Below are positions 1 to 9,820 of a DNA stretch of 64,000 bases, piece after piece; positions within the stretch are counted from its first letter, which is position 1; each line of letters begins with the position of its first letter. The notes below the pieces were generated by a model, which ran no database searches, had not been told where the DNA came from, and saw nothing but the letters and a program-made list of their open reading frames with translations. Position numbers and translations under genes: made by a program. The stretch lies in assembly GCF_002000085.1 (NCBI RefSeq), contig NZ_MUZU01000003.1, positions 62,001-126,000 on the forward strand. Direction: 5' to 3'. The DNA comes from Pseudocolwellia agarivorans (GTDB lineage Bacteria; Pseudomonadota; Gammaproteobacteria; Enterobacterales; Alteromonadaceae).

Positions 1-1261
1 TTTCGTCGCCTTGAGATAATTTCAAAGCACTATATTGGAGAGCGAGATCGCTGTTTTCAGGATTAGCCGTCACTACTTTTTTAAGCAGTCTTTCAGCTAC
101 ATCGTTTTGCCCTTTTTTGGCAAAAGCTTTACTTGCTGCATTAATAATATTGATATCATTAATATTTGTTGCATTCATGTCTTCAAAAGATAATTCGGCT
201 TCGCCATCAAAACCGAGTTGTAATTGCAGCATAGCTAGCAATTTTTTTACCTCGTGATTTGCAGGAAGGAATTGACCTATTTTACTTAAATGACTATAGG
301 CTAACTCTAATTCGCCTAATTTAAATGCACTCATTCCTGCAATTAATTGCCCCATATGCAATGAGGGAGTTATGTTAATTGCTTTTTCAGCATGTATTTT
401 TGCTTCAGCATATTTCTTATGATTGTAATCCACTTGAGCGTTATATAAGTTAACAATAGGGTGGTCTTTATATAATTGGTTCAGTAAAGATAAATGTTTT
501 TCTGCATTTTCAAAATCTCCAGCACCCAGTAAACTATTAATTAAATAGAGTTTTACTTGAAAATGACGTGGGTGAAGTTTTAAATAAGCGGAATACATTT
601 CAGTTGCTTTATCAAATTGAAATTGCGCTTGATGTAAATGCCCTGAGAGTAATAGCGCTTCAGAAAATTCATTTGATTGAGATAATATCTTGTTCAATGT
701 GTTAGAAACGTCTTCAAACTTTTCACTTGAAAAATTTAACCAAGCATTACCAACTTGACTATATAGTGAGTCTTCACTGAGCATTGAAGCTTGCCCAATA
801 TAATCTTCAGCCATATCCATTTTTCCATCAGAAATAGCTGATAAGCCCGCATAAGTGAGGATCATGACATACTGTTCATCATTATATCCTCCTGAGTTAT
901 CCGCCAGCTCATACACTTCTTTGTATTTACTCAAAAGCATTTTAACTTTAGCTATCTTGGGTAATAATCCAGGAAAGTCAGCACCTAGTTCAAGTGCCTT
1001 ATCCAATTCTTTTTCCGCTGAAAACAAGTCTCCCTCATTTAAATAAACAGTCCCTAATTCATAACGAGCTTCTATATTTTTAGGCTCCATTCTAACGGCA
1101 TTTTTTAAAGATAATATAGCACTTGCATGATCCCCTTGCTCTACTTGAGATTTAGCTTCTGTAATATATTCATCATACGACAAGTTTTTCCCACAACCGC
1201 TTAAATTAGCCATAGCGATAATTGCCGTTAGCGTTAAAATTTTAATATGCTTGTTTTCCAT
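1..1261 (-). CDS. TPR-repeat lipoprotein, PrsT-like (partial, 3' end outside window)
   Basis: The gene starts at an ATG read from 1261 and stays open to base 1, so at least 420 residues are present and the C-terminus is missing. The N-terminus is a short hydrophobic signal ending in a lipobox (residues LSGC, Cys about 20), so it is probably an outer-membrane or periplasmic lipoprotein. The rest is helical TPR-type repeat with recurring A-Y/L-x-A-P patterns. It lies 34 bases downstream of another TPR lipoprotein on the same strand, so the two are probably co-transcribed. In exosortase A loci a large TPR protein (PrsT) accompanies the polysaccharide genes; the exact role is unknown. It could be a second PrsT copy or a generic TPR scaffold. 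Confidence 0.8.
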   Translation of the reverse strand, partial: MENKHIKILTLTAIIAMANLSGCGKNLSYDEYITEAKSQVEQGDHASAILSLKNAVRMEPKNIEARYELGTVYLNEGDLFSAEKELDKALELGADFPGLLPKIAKVKMLLSKYKEVYELADNSGGYNDEQYVMILTYAGLSAISDGKMDMAEDYIGQASMLSEDSLYSQVGNAWLNFSSEKFEDVSNTLNKILSQSNEFSEALLLSGHLHQAQFQFDKATEMYSAYLKLHPRHFQVKLYLINSLLGAGDFENAEKHLSLLNQLYKDHPIVNLYNAQVDYNHKKYAEAKIHAEKAINITPSLHMGQLIAGMSAFKLGELELAYSHLSKIGQFLPANHEVKKLLAMLQLQLGFDGEAELSFEDMNATNINDINIINAASKAFAKKGQNDVAERLLKKVVTANPENSDLALQYSALKLSQGDE

Positions 1262-1295
1262 TATTATATGCTCTTATGTTATTAAAACTTAGGGA

Positions 1296-4037
1296 TTAAA
1301 GGCGTTTTTTTAGTTCCGCAACACGTTGTTTCTGCCCACTAGTTAAGAGAGTTATAGATTCGATAATCTGCTCTGCTTTTTTCAAGCGTTTATTTGCAAT
1401 TAACACTTCGATGTAATTCAACGTCACATCATTATTTTTTCCTTCGGACAATTCGTAAGCTTTCACTAAAAGGCTTAGCGCCTCGCTCTTTTTATCCATT
1501 TTTAACAATATCATAGCCTGAGTATCAATAACATTTACAAACTCTGGCGCTAATTTATACGCTTCTTCAGAATAAGTTAATGCCTCCTCAAAATTACCTT
1601 GCTCCATAGTTAACCAAGCTACATTATTCAAAACCATAACATTGCCAGGATATTGTTGGAGAATTTTTTTATAAGAGGCAATAGCTTTATTCGGATCAAC
1701 TGTTACATAAATACTAGCCAGTATTGCTCGTACAGCATTATCACTATCATTTTTTGCTAAATGCTTTTCTAACAAGGTTATTGCTTTATTATTTTCACGA
1801 TGACCTTGATATGCTCCAGCTAGAAGAATAGCATTCTTAGATGAAGGAAAAGCGTCATAAAACTTAGATAATAAGAGTGTTGCATTAGCGTAGTCTTCAC
1901 TTAAAAGTGCAATTCTCCCTTCAATTCCATAAGTTATTTCAGATTTAATACCTTCTTTTTTCAACTCTTGATAATATGCTTTAGCTTCTCTTACATCTTT
2001 ATTATCGAGTAAAAGTTGCATCTTCCCCATTTTCAACATGTCATTGTCTGCATGTTGCCCTCTTAAAGCTTTATCAATTAAGTTTATTGCGTTTTCAATA
2101 TTATTACTTCGTGCAAAGTAATCGGCTAACATGACTACTGGCTCGATATGATATGGATTTGTTTTGATCCAATCTTCTAATACCGTCTGCGATTTATGAA
2201 CGTTGTTTAAACCGCTATGACTAAGTACTTTCAATTGCCATAATTTTTTAGGTGTTTTGACTGTTGTTTCGTATTTATCAATAACGTTAATGGCTTCATT
2301 AAACTTTTTAGCTTTTATCAATAGCTCTGTATATAACATACCTATCGTTTGGTTTTTCTCATCCGACTTATACAATTCTTTAATTTTATCAAAGGCTTCT
2401 TCATTATTAAAAACAGAATAATATTGTCTTAAAATGTTTACATTTTCAGGAAATGAGTCGATAGCAATGCCAGAGAGACGCTTAGCTTCATCTACATCTT
2501 TAGCAATAATGGCTAAATTGGTTAACTCGAGTAAGGCAAATACACTATTTTGAATTGCTAAACTTTTATCAAGCTCCACTTTGGCTTTTTCTATTGCACC
2601 TTGTTTTAAATAAACAGCCGCTAAAACATTATACCCACCTGGTTTTTCAGGATACTTCTCTTTCCACTTTTCAGAAATAGTAATAGCTTGTTCGTAATCC
2701 TTAGCCTGTATTGCAGCGTAAGCAAGTGCTAACTCAGCACCTAAAAAATCAGGTTGTAGAGCAACTGCATCTTTTAAATTTTGCATACCTGATGGGTCAT
2801 TTAACATTAACTTTAAAATACCATCGCGCATATTTTGTTCTGCACCTTCTGGTGCGCTATTTAATGCTTTCTTTGCAACAGCTTTAGCATTATCAAAAGC
2901 GCCTAATTCAGCTAGTTGATAACTTAATGATGAAAGAAACTTTTCATCTTCTGCCGTAGTTGAATGGAAACCTTCTAGTGTTTCAGGGATGTCTTCTACC
3001 ATGCCTAACTGTAACTGACTTACAGCAAACATTTTTCTTGCAGGATGCTCAGGCACTAAATATTTAACAACAGACTCTAAATGATAGTGGCTTTGTTCAT
3101 AGTTGCCTAAAAAGTAAGCACTGACTCCTGCAATAAGTTTAAGTGGTCCTTGATTAAATTGAGATTTGAGTGCTGTTTCAGCATATTCTTTAGCTTTTTG
3201 ATAATTTTTCAACTCAAATTGCGACATGGCTTTAACGTAATTTGCAAAAGGTTGGTTAGGAGCTGCACTTAAAATACTATCAGCATACCTTTCTGCTTCT
3301 AAGAATTTTTCTTCTTTTAACAAAGACTGTGCTAAAAATAAGACAATAACATTAGATTTAGGTTGTAATTTAGCATACTTTAAATAGCTTTCGGTGGCTT
3401 CTTTATGCTCTCCTAAAGCTGTACTTATTTGCCCTAAAAGTAATAAAGAATCAACCTGCGTTGGAGAAATAGCAAGAGCCTTATTAACATGACCTTTTGC
3501 AAGTTCTAGCTTATTTTCCGCCATTTCTAAATAAGCATTTGCTAACAGTGTGTAAGTATTATTAGGTAATAATTTATTTGCCGACTCAACACTCTCTGAA
3601 GCTAGCTCCATATTATTTGTGCGTATAGCAGCAAGTGTTTTATAAGCTAAATAATGAACCTTTGTGTCATCAATCAAATTAGCTGTATGTTTATCAAGAT
3701 CTAATAAATCTTCATCTGCAGTGGTTAAAAGGTATGCTCGTGCCAATAATGGAATTAATTTATTTTCGTCATATTTAAAGTCGTATGCTTTTTGTAGCTC
3801 TTTTACAGCGCCGACACCAAAACCTTGACTTAAATATGCTTCACCTAATAAAAATCGAGCTTCCCCGTTTTTAGGTTCAATCTTCACTGCATTTTTTAAT
3901 TCGATTAATATAGAGTCAATCTCTGTAGACTTAAAGCTTTTCGCTTTTTCAATATGAGTGCGAGCCGTATCGTTTTCACCACACCCAGCTAGTACGGATA
4001 TGACCCCTACGCTTACCAATAACTTTGCTAGCTTCAT
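1296..4037 (-). CDS. prsT: PEP-CTERM/exosortase-system TPR-repeat lipoprotein PrsT
   Basis: 913 residues with a signal peptide and lipobox (LAGC, Cys about 19), followed by TPR repeats to the C-terminus. Length and architecture match the PrsT family (about 900 residues, many TPRs), which is found next to xrtA in exosortase A exopolysaccharide loci. It is likely a periplasm-facing lipoprotein scaffold for polymer assembly or export; a biochemical function is not established. It is divergent from xrtA, with a 310-base shared upstream region, and is followed closely by the second TPR lipoprotein. The ATG at 4037 has an AAGGA-like site about 10 bases upstream. The family call rests on length, lipobox, TPR content and location. 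Confidence 0.78.
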   Translation of the reverse strand: MKLAKLLVSVGVISVLAGCGENDTARTHIEKAKSFKSTEIDSILIELKNAVKIEPKNGEARFLLGEAYLSQGFGVGAVKELQKAYDFKYDENKLIPLLARAYLLTTADEDLLDLDKHTANLIDDTKVHYLAYKTLAAIRTNNMELASESVESANKLLPNNTYTLLANAYLEMAENKLELAKGHVNKALAISPTQVDSLLLLGQISTALGEHKEATESYLKYAKLQPKSNVIVLFLAQSLLKEEKFLEAERYADSILSAAPNQPFANYVKAMSQFELKNYQKAKEYAETALKSQFNQGPLKLIAGVSAYFLGNYEQSHYHLESVVKYLVPEHPARKMFAVSQLQLGMVEDIPETLEGFHSTTAEDEKFLSSLSYQLAELGAFDNAKAVAKKALNSAPEGAEQNMRDGILKLMLNDPSGMQNLKDAVALQPDFLGAELALAYAAIQAKDYEQAITISEKWKEKYPEKPGGYNVLAAVYLKQGAIEKAKVELDKSLAIQNSVFALLELTNLAIIAKDVDEAKRLSGIAIDSFPENVNILRQYYSVFNNEEAFDKIKELYKSDEKNQTIGMLYTELLIKAKKFNEAINVIDKYETTVKTPKKLWQLKVLSHSGLNNVHKSQTVLEDWIKTNPYHIEPVVMLADYFARSNNIENAINLIDKALRGQHADNDMLKMGKMQLLLDNKDVREAKAYYQELKKEGIKSEITYGIEGRIALLSEDYANATLLLSKFYDAFPSSKNAILLAGAYQGHRENNKAITLLEKHLAKNDSDNAVRAILASIYVTVDPNKAIASYKKILQQYPGNVMVLNNVAWLTMEQGNFEEALTYSEEAYKLAPEFVNVIDTQAMILLKMDKKSEALSLLVKAYELSEGKNNDVTLNYIEVLIANKRLKKAEQIIESITLLTSGQKQRVAELKKRL

Positions 4038-4347
4038 TTCTACGAATTCCTTTATCAGTTTATTATCTAAGAGAAAAATGTATTCACATAATATTTTTAT
4101 TTGATTATTCTAACGCTAAACTAAATATTTTACAGAAATTTTTATAGTGCAGTTAAGTTCAAAAACAAATGAAATTATAGAAACACCAAATTACTCATAG
4201 TCACTTCAATTAAACATTGTTAAAGTGCTATCTATAAACGGAAATGGAAATGAACTTTTAAATACGGAGTAATAAAAGCTAAATACAATAGCTTTAATCC
4301 ATTTAGATATTCATAAACCTATCACTAAAGTTCGGTTGTACTAAAAA
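4038..4347. promoter_or_regulatory. Divergent intergenic region between prsT and xrtA
   Basis: This AT-rich 310-base gap separates two divergently transcribed genes, so it must hold promoters for both. I could not identify convincing -35/-10 pairs, a sigma-54 site or a strong hairpin in it. No open reading frame of note is present. Confidence 0.4.
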
Positions 4348-5715
4348 ATGAATATACCAAACAATTACAAGCCTTTTGTTGGCGTAGTTTTATTATTTGC
4401 CATAATCTCTCTATTAAACATCCCTCTTTTAGCGACATTATGGAGACACAGCTTTGACGATGGGACATACTCTCACGCTTATTTAATTCCTTTTATTGTT
4501 TTATATCTTTATTTTAAACTTTCTGAAATTGGTAAATTAGTTTATCGCGACAAACTATCTTCATTATCTATTGTTATGTTATTGGTTTCAGGCGGAGCTT
4601 TATTTGTAACCTCTAACGCTCAAATAAGCATAGGTTTTTGGTTATCTTTTTTAGCTATTGCTGTAGCGGGTATTCATACTTTATTTCGATTTAATTGGTA
4701 CGTTATTTTCCCTGCCTGTTTTTTAATATTTATTTTTCCTCTATGGGGGTTACTTACAAATATATTACAAGACATATCGGTAATTGCCGTAACTTATATG
4801 ATGAGCTTTACCAACATACCTACCTATGTAGAAGCACAGTATATAACTATCCCTTCCGGTGTATTTGAAATTGCTGATGGTTGTAGTGGTTTACGTTATA
4901 TCATTGTATCTCTTGCAATAAGTTCTCTGTTTATCTTTCTTTATATAAACAATATTAAAAAGGCATTGATCTTTTTATCTATTGCAATATTAGGAGCATT
5001 AATTACTAATTGGATACGAATAACAGCTCTTATTTTAATTGGCGACTATACCGAAATGCAAAGTAGCTTAATGGAAGATCATAATACTTTTGGTTGGTAT
5101 TTATACATACCGTTTATGTTCTTACTATTTATGTGGGGTAATAAATTAGCCAATCATGACCTATTGTCAGACACGCCTAATAATATCGCATCAGCAAGTA
5201 GTGTTTATCCTGCACGGGTGAATACTTTAATTCTCTTCGTCACTATCATTATTTCATCAACGACGCTAAAATCATTATTTCTAAACGACTTATCATCAAG
5301 CACTGAAATATCAGAGATTAAACCGATCATTAAACGCTATACCACTGTAGAGCAAATATCATCGAGCACCGCCAACACGCCTGATATTTACTTAAAGTAC
5401 TTTTTCAATGGTACGTTAGATAATGGCAAACCAACGGCTCATGACAATATTTATATACCACTCGGCTGGCATTCCATAAATCAAGAGATCATTGGTTCTT
5501 GGATGTATGTAACTATTTCTAATAAAGAAAAAACTGCATTAATTCGTTATAGCTTTGAAATTAATAACCAAAAAAGAGCCTCCAGTGGTTCATTCAAGAA
5601 GCTACGAATACTTGAAACATTAAAAGGTAATAGTGAAACTTATTTATACTGGCAGTATTCCGATTGTTCAAATAGATGTGACCAAAAGAAAAAGTTACTA
5701 CAGCAACTCAATTAA
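4348..5715 (+). CDS. xrtA: Exosortase A with C-terminal EpsI-like domain
   Basis: 455-residue polytopic inner-membrane protein. The exosortase catalytic triad is visible: Cys179 in ADGCSGLRY, Arg224 in NWIRI and His245 in EDHNTFGW, each at the end of a membrane helix as expected. About eight hydrophobic helices fill residues 10-265, another lies at about 292-310, and a soluble C-terminal part (about 311-455) resembles the EpsI/DUF3485 domain often fused to or encoded beside EpsH. Exosortase A cleaves PEP-CTERM proteins after membrane translocation, by analogy with sortase, and is co-inherited with exopolysaccharide genes such as those downstream. No clear Shine-Dalgarno precedes the ATG. The next gene is 413 bases away, so xrtA may be monocistronic. 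Confidence 0.93.
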   Translation: MNIPNNYKPFVGVVLLFAIISLLNIPLLATLWRHSFDDGTYSHAYLIPFIVLYLYFKLSEIGKLVYRDKLSSLSIVMLLVSGGALFVTSNAQISIGFWLSFLAIAVAGIHTLFRFNWYVIFPACFLIFIFPLWGLLTNILQDISVIAVTYMMSFTNIPTYVEAQYITIPSGVFEIADGCSGLRYIIVSLAISSLFIFLYINNIKKALIFLSIAILGALITNWIRITALILIGDYTEMQSSLMEDHNTFGWYLYIPFMFLLFMWGNKLANHDLLSDTPNNIASASSVYPARVNTLILFVTIIISSTTLKSLFLNDLSSSTEISEIKPIIKRYTTVEQISSSTANTPDIYLKYFFNGTLDNGKPTAHDNIYIPLGWHSINQEIIGSWMYVTISNKEKTALIRYSFEINNQKRASSGSFKKLRILETLKGNSETYLYWQYSDCSNRCDQKKKLLQQLN

Positions 5716-6128
5716 TCATTAAATAAAATTCATACGCAAAGATTTATATGATTAGTTAATTTTTAGAGCAGACTCAAAGATAGATTTTATCCAAAAAATA
5801 ATATATGAGGTTATAAATGAGTAAATGATGGCATTAATGGCACATATCACTTAAAACTATGGATAAGCATTAGTGCATGTTAATGTTTGGTGAAATTCAT
5901 ATATAAGATATGTTTCATTGATAGAACGGTTACATTAACAAAATATATAACTCTAAAAAGTTCCTACTGAAATAATATTACATAATTTATCAGAAAATTA
6001 AGATAAGCAAAGATCAACAGACCTAGCTATAATAAGAAAATCGATGATAGTAATTGTTTATGAATTACTTACTTATTACTTTATATGAAGATCTGCGATT
6101 TTTATGTTGAAAAGGATGCTAAAAGATA
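5716..6128. other. Intergenic region between xrtA and the heparinase-like gene
   Basis: A 413-base AT-rich gap with no usable ORF, tRNA-like fold or strong hairpin that I can see. It presumably carries the promoter of the downstream lipoprotein gene. A TGGCAC hexamer at 5838 lacks the matching sigma-54 -12 element. Confidence 0.3.
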
Positions 6129-8867
6129 ATGAATGTTTGTCATAGTATGTTAAAGGTTAAATTTATTTATGTGTTTTTTATTCTGCTACTCATACTGTCG
6201 TGTGGTGAGAGTGGAGTTACAAAAACTAGTGATGAAGTTACGCAAACTAGTGATGAAGTTACGCAAACTAGTGATGAAGTTAAAATTATCTCAATTGAGA
6301 GTGATGGACTACTGTATGAAGCAAGCGACGTATCTGTCACTGGCAACATATTAGCACCAGATAGCAATCAATTGTCTTATCAATGGAACCAAATATCAGG
6401 TGTTCCCCTCACTTTAAGAAATACAACTCAGCAAACAGCAATGTTTACTATTCCTAATTTAAAAACTAATGAAGAAGTTACTCTCGAGTTAACAGTTAAA
6501 GACACTAACAATGCGACTCAAACTAGGCAAACTAAGCTTACATTATTATATATTAACACCCCCCCTATTATAGAAATAGAACCAAAAGTTACAGTTAACG
6601 AACTTTCAGAAGTCGTACTCTCCGGAAATATCATTGATGAAGAAGGTGATGTAACAAGTCAATGGCAACAAAGCTCAGGTACAACTGTAGAAATAACGCC
6701 ATTGCAAGGTTTGGGAATATCATTTGAAACACCTAAAGTTAGCACTATCGAAACATTAACCTTTGAGCTAACAGCAGTAGACACTGATGGTGCCATGGCT
6801 GAAGAAACAATCACTGTCACAGTGTTACCTTACACAGATGAGATTCCACAACATGTTTTACTACTAACCAACGACAGAATTAACCAAGTTAAAAGAAAAA
6901 TAGCAGAAGATGATACCGCATGGAATGATCTCACAAATAACCTTGTGAGATATTTTAACCAAATACCATATAATTCAGGAGAATACGCAGGTAGCTTTGC
7001 TTTAGCTTTCTATGTGTCAGGTGAAATGAAATACATGGAAAGGGTTATTGAACTATTAGAACATACCTACTTTAGTGAGCCTGATATCGGCTGGAAGTAT
7101 TACCAGGACCGCAACGCTTTCAGAAGCGCATCTCGCTGGGCTATTATGGGTTACACATGGATAAAATTATATATACCACTTACGCAACAAATAAAAATAG
7201 AAAATATACTCTCTCTATGGGGTGAGTACTGGCTGGAATACATTGATTTTGAAAATGATTTTAAAAACTTCCGAATTGGTGATAGTGATGAAGTAACTTC
7301 GCTAGCTGAAAACCTAACTCTATTAGGCTATGCACTAAATGGTTCACCCAAATACATTGACTTAAGCCAACAACTTTTAAATGCAGGCGACGCTCTACTT
7401 AATCGCTTTGTTGTTGATTATTACATGAAAGACATAATGGCAGGCGGAGCTTGGGCCGAAGGCTCAGACTATGGCCCTGCTACACAAGCACATTGGATGA
7501 GAATATTTATGATCAATAAAGATCAGCGTGATATTCCTTATCCAATTAATTACGCTCATGACGCTCTTCAAGTGCTTATACACCAAACACTCGCTAACTA
7601 TTCAGGAGTTTATAAATATGGTGATGAAGAACGCGCTACCGATTATGAGCCTGTGTTTGACGACAATCGTTACCTCTTTGCCTTTGAGTTAATGGGTTTG
7701 TTAGAGGATGAAGAAGATATTGCACAATTAACTCAATGGTTCAACACGCTATTAGCCAAAGAGGGTTATAAAACAACGTCAATAACCACTCATTTTCAAC
7801 GTTTATTACATCATGATCCAAAACTTAAAAATAATGTGCCCGTTTTCCCAAAAAGCACAATCAACATATCCCCTGGGGTGGGTATTGTGAGTAGTAGAAG
7901 CAATTGGACGAGCTCAGCCACTAACCTCTATTTTATCAACAGAGAAATACGTGTTCATCATGAGCATAGAGATGCATTATCCTACGACTTAGCCTATAAA
8001 GGAAATTGGATTACTAAAGAAAAAACTGGATATGATGGTGTTGCTTCCTCAAGTTTGGCCCATAATACAATTTTAATAGAAAATGCTGACAAGGGCTCAT
8101 CGAACCCAACTCTTAGAGCCGCAGGAACACCAAAATATCTGCATATATCCGATGACCAATATACAACATTGATTTCTGCCGATGCCACAGATACATACAA
8201 TATGTCGGGTTATTATGCTACGAATTATGCGGAATTAGTCAATAGACAATTAGCTTTTATTAAACCAAACATAGTTATTGCCTATGATCATGTAAAAACT
8301 TTTCCTGATCAAATAAAAGATTTAATACAATATAGCGATCAAGGCTTAACTCAAGGTATGAGCCATACAAGATGGGTAAAAACCATTCAGCACTTTCAAG
8401 CGAAGCCAGAAAGACAAGAGCTATCAAGTAATACCTTTGTAATCAATGATGGTAAGAACCAAGTCTTATTTCAAAATATTTGGCCAATAAATACAAATAT
8501 AGAAGTAGTTGATGAACAAAAACTATGGGCTGACATCGTTGAATATCAAATACCAGAGAATCAAAAAAAATGGCATTTAAGTATTTCTAATGATTCAAAA
8601 ACCCCTGATAGTGAAATTATTAATATCATACAATTTGCTTCTGTAGATGAGGTGAAAAATTTTGATCAATATCCAATAGTGATGACAAAAGAAAATGGGT
8701 TAATAAAAAGTAACAACATTATTGGGGTGGCCGTTTCCTCATCTTCTGAAAAATTTGTAATACTCTTTAATCAATCTCCAAATAAAACTATAAACAATGT
8801 CGAATATATCCTCCCAAGTGGTTATGATGATGCATTAGTGTATGGCATTGGAATTGAATTAAAATAA
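6129..8867 (+). CDS. Heparinase II/III-like lipoprotein (putative polysaccharide lyase)
   Basis: 912 residues. A lipobox (ILSC, Cys about 25) follows a hydrophobic stretch. Then comes a short tandem repeat (TSDEVTQ x3), two Ig/PKD-like beta domains (about 50-235), an alpha/alpha-toroid region (about 240-560) and a C-terminal heparinase II/III-type beta domain. The last includes the HHEHRDALSYDL and SSSLAHNTILIEN motifs, with the histidines typical of this fold. Such enzymes cleave uronic-acid-containing polysaccharides by beta-elimination. Its location between xrtA and rmlA suggests it trims or releases the polymer made by this locus rather than scavenging food; that is inference. An internal ATG seven codons in gives a more typical signal peptide and may be the true start. 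Confidence 0.8.
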   Translation: MNVCHSMLKVKFIYVFFILLLILSCGESGVTKTSDEVTQTSDEVTQTSDEVKIISIESDGLLYEASDVSVTGNILAPDSNQLSYQWNQISGVPLTLRNTTQQTAMFTIPNLKTNEEVTLELTVKDTNNATQTRQTKLTLLYINTPPIIEIEPKVTVNELSEVVLSGNIIDEEGDVTSQWQQSSGTTVEITPLQGLGISFETPKVSTIETLTFELTAVDTDGAMAEETITVTVLPYTDEIPQHVLLLTNDRINQVKRKIAEDDTAWNDLTNNLVRYFNQIPYNSGEYAGSFALAFYVSGEMKYMERVIELLEHTYFSEPDIGWKYYQDRNAFRSASRWAIMGYTWIKLYIPLTQQIKIENILSLWGEYWLEYIDFENDFKNFRIGDSDEVTSLAENLTLLGYALNGSPKYIDLSQQLLNAGDALLNRFVVDYYMKDIMAGGAWAEGSDYGPATQAHWMRIFMINKDQRDIPYPINYAHDALQVLIHQTLANYSGVYKYGDEERATDYEPVFDDNRYLFAFELMGLLEDEEDIAQLTQWFNTLLAKEGYKTTSITTHFQRLLHHDPKLKNNVPVFPKSTINISPGVGIVSSRSNWTSSATNLYFINREIRVHHEHRDALSYDLAYKGNWITKEKTGYDGVASSSLAHNTILIENADKGSSNPTLRAAGTPKYLHISDDQYTTLISADATDTYNMSGYYATNYAELVNRQLAFIKPNIVIAYDHVKTFPDQIKDLIQYSDQGLTQGMSHTRWVKTIQHFQAKPERQELSSNTFVINDGKNQVLFQNIWPINTNIEVVDEQKLWADIVEYQIPENQKKWHLSISNDSKTPDSEIINIIQFASVDEVKNFDQYPIVMTKENGLIKSNNIIGVAVSSSSEKFVILFNQSPNKTINNVEYILPSGYDDALVYGIGIELK
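6223..6282 (+). repeat. 21-bp in-frame tandem repeat (about 2.9 copies)
   Basis: The unit AAACTAGTGATGAAGTTACG+C occurs at 6223, 6244 and 6265 (the last copy is 18 bases), perfectly conserved. Each copy encodes seven residues (TSDEVTQ) in the linker between the lipidated Cys and the first Ig-like domain of the heparinase-like protein. The length is a multiple of three, so slippage would change linker length without breaking the frame. Confidence 0.95.
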
Positions 8868-8941
8868 CATATAATAGATGCAAAATAGATTACCTTTTTG
8901 ATTACAATAACTAACTTTACAAACCTTGAGAAAACATTCAC

Positions 8942-9820
8942 ATGAGAAAAGGCATTATATTAGCCGGCGGCAGTGGCACTAGACTTTACCCTTTAACAAA
9001 AGTTGTCAGTAAACAATTAATGCCTGTTTACGATAAACCAATGATTTATTACCCGTTAGCAACCTTAATGCAAGCAAGTATCAATGAAATTCTAATTATT
9101 TCAACACCTGAAGAAATACACAGATTTCGTGATTTACTTGGCAATGGTGATAATTTTGGCATCAAGCTCTGTTATGAAGTACAAGCAAGCCCTGATGGTC
9201 TTGCACAAGCATTTATCATTGCAGAAGAGTTTTTAAATGGTAATTCAGCCGCTTTAGTACTTGGCGATAATATGTTCTATGGTCACGACTTAGTCAAATC
9301 ACTTAAAAATGCCAATGTACAAATGTCAGGCGGAACTGTATTTGGTTATCATGTGTCTAATCCTAGATCATACGGTGTTGTTGAATTTGACAAAAACGGT
9401 ACTGCCATTTCAATTGAAGAAAAGCCTGAAGTGCCTAAATCAAACTATGCCGTTCCTGGTATCTATTTCTTTGATGAACGCGTAGTAGAATTTGCTAAAA
9501 AGGTAAAACCCTCAGCACGGGGCGAATTAGAAATAACCGATGTTATCGACCAATATTTACAAGCCGGTGAGTTACGTGTAGAAATAATGGGTCGAGGCAC
9601 TGCTTGGTTAGATACGGGTACCCATGACGATCTTCTCGCGGCTGCACAGTTTATTGCCACAATAGATAAACGACAAGGGTTAAAAGTAAACTGCCCTGAA
9701 GAAGTTGCCTATCGAAATGGCTGGATATCAGATCAAAAATTAAAAGAAATTGCTGGACCATTACGTAAAAGTGGCTACGGCGAATACTTATTAAAACTAA
9801 TTAACGAGACGGTTTTTTAA
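8942..9820 (+). CDS. rmlA: Glucose-1-phosphate thymidylyltransferase
   Basis: 292 residues, the standard RmlA length. The N-terminal nucleotide-binding signature [11 protein letters not shown] (residues 9-19) and the following [10 protein letters not shown] block are intact, as is the GDNMFYG metal/substrate loop. It makes dTDP-glucose from dTTP and glucose-1-phosphate in the cytoplasm, the first step to dTDP-L-rhamnose. It is first of the rmlA-C-D-B run, and its TAA shares its last base with the ATG of rmlC, so the two are translationally coupled. Confidence 0.97.
   Translation: MRKGIILAGGSGTRLYPLTKVVSKQLMPVYDKPMIYYPLATLMQASINEILIISTPEEIHRFRDLLGNGDNFGIKLCYEVQASPDGLAQAFIIAEEFLNGNSAALVLGDNMFYGHDLVKSLKNANVQMSGGTVFGYHVSNPRSYGVVEFDKNGTAISIEEKPEVPKSNYAVPGIYFFDERVVEFAKKVKPSARGELEITDVIDQYLQAGELRVEIMGRGTAWLDTGTHDDLLAAAQFIATIDKRQGLKVNCPEEVAYRNGWISDQKLKEIAGPLRKSGYGEYLLKLINETVF

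Noticed and set aside
855-1046. Plus-strand 63-codon ORF
   Set aside because: It is antisense within the partial TPR lipoprotein gene; its Ser/Leu-rich product looks like a codon-bias shadow.
5838-5853. Possible sigma-54 promoter beginning TGGCAC
   Set aside because: The -12 element should read TTGC at the correct spacing; here it is CTTA.
6169-6354. Second-frame ORF with KLVMKLR repeats
   Set aside because: The repeat is the out-of-frame reading of the 21-bp tandem repeat inside the lyase gene.
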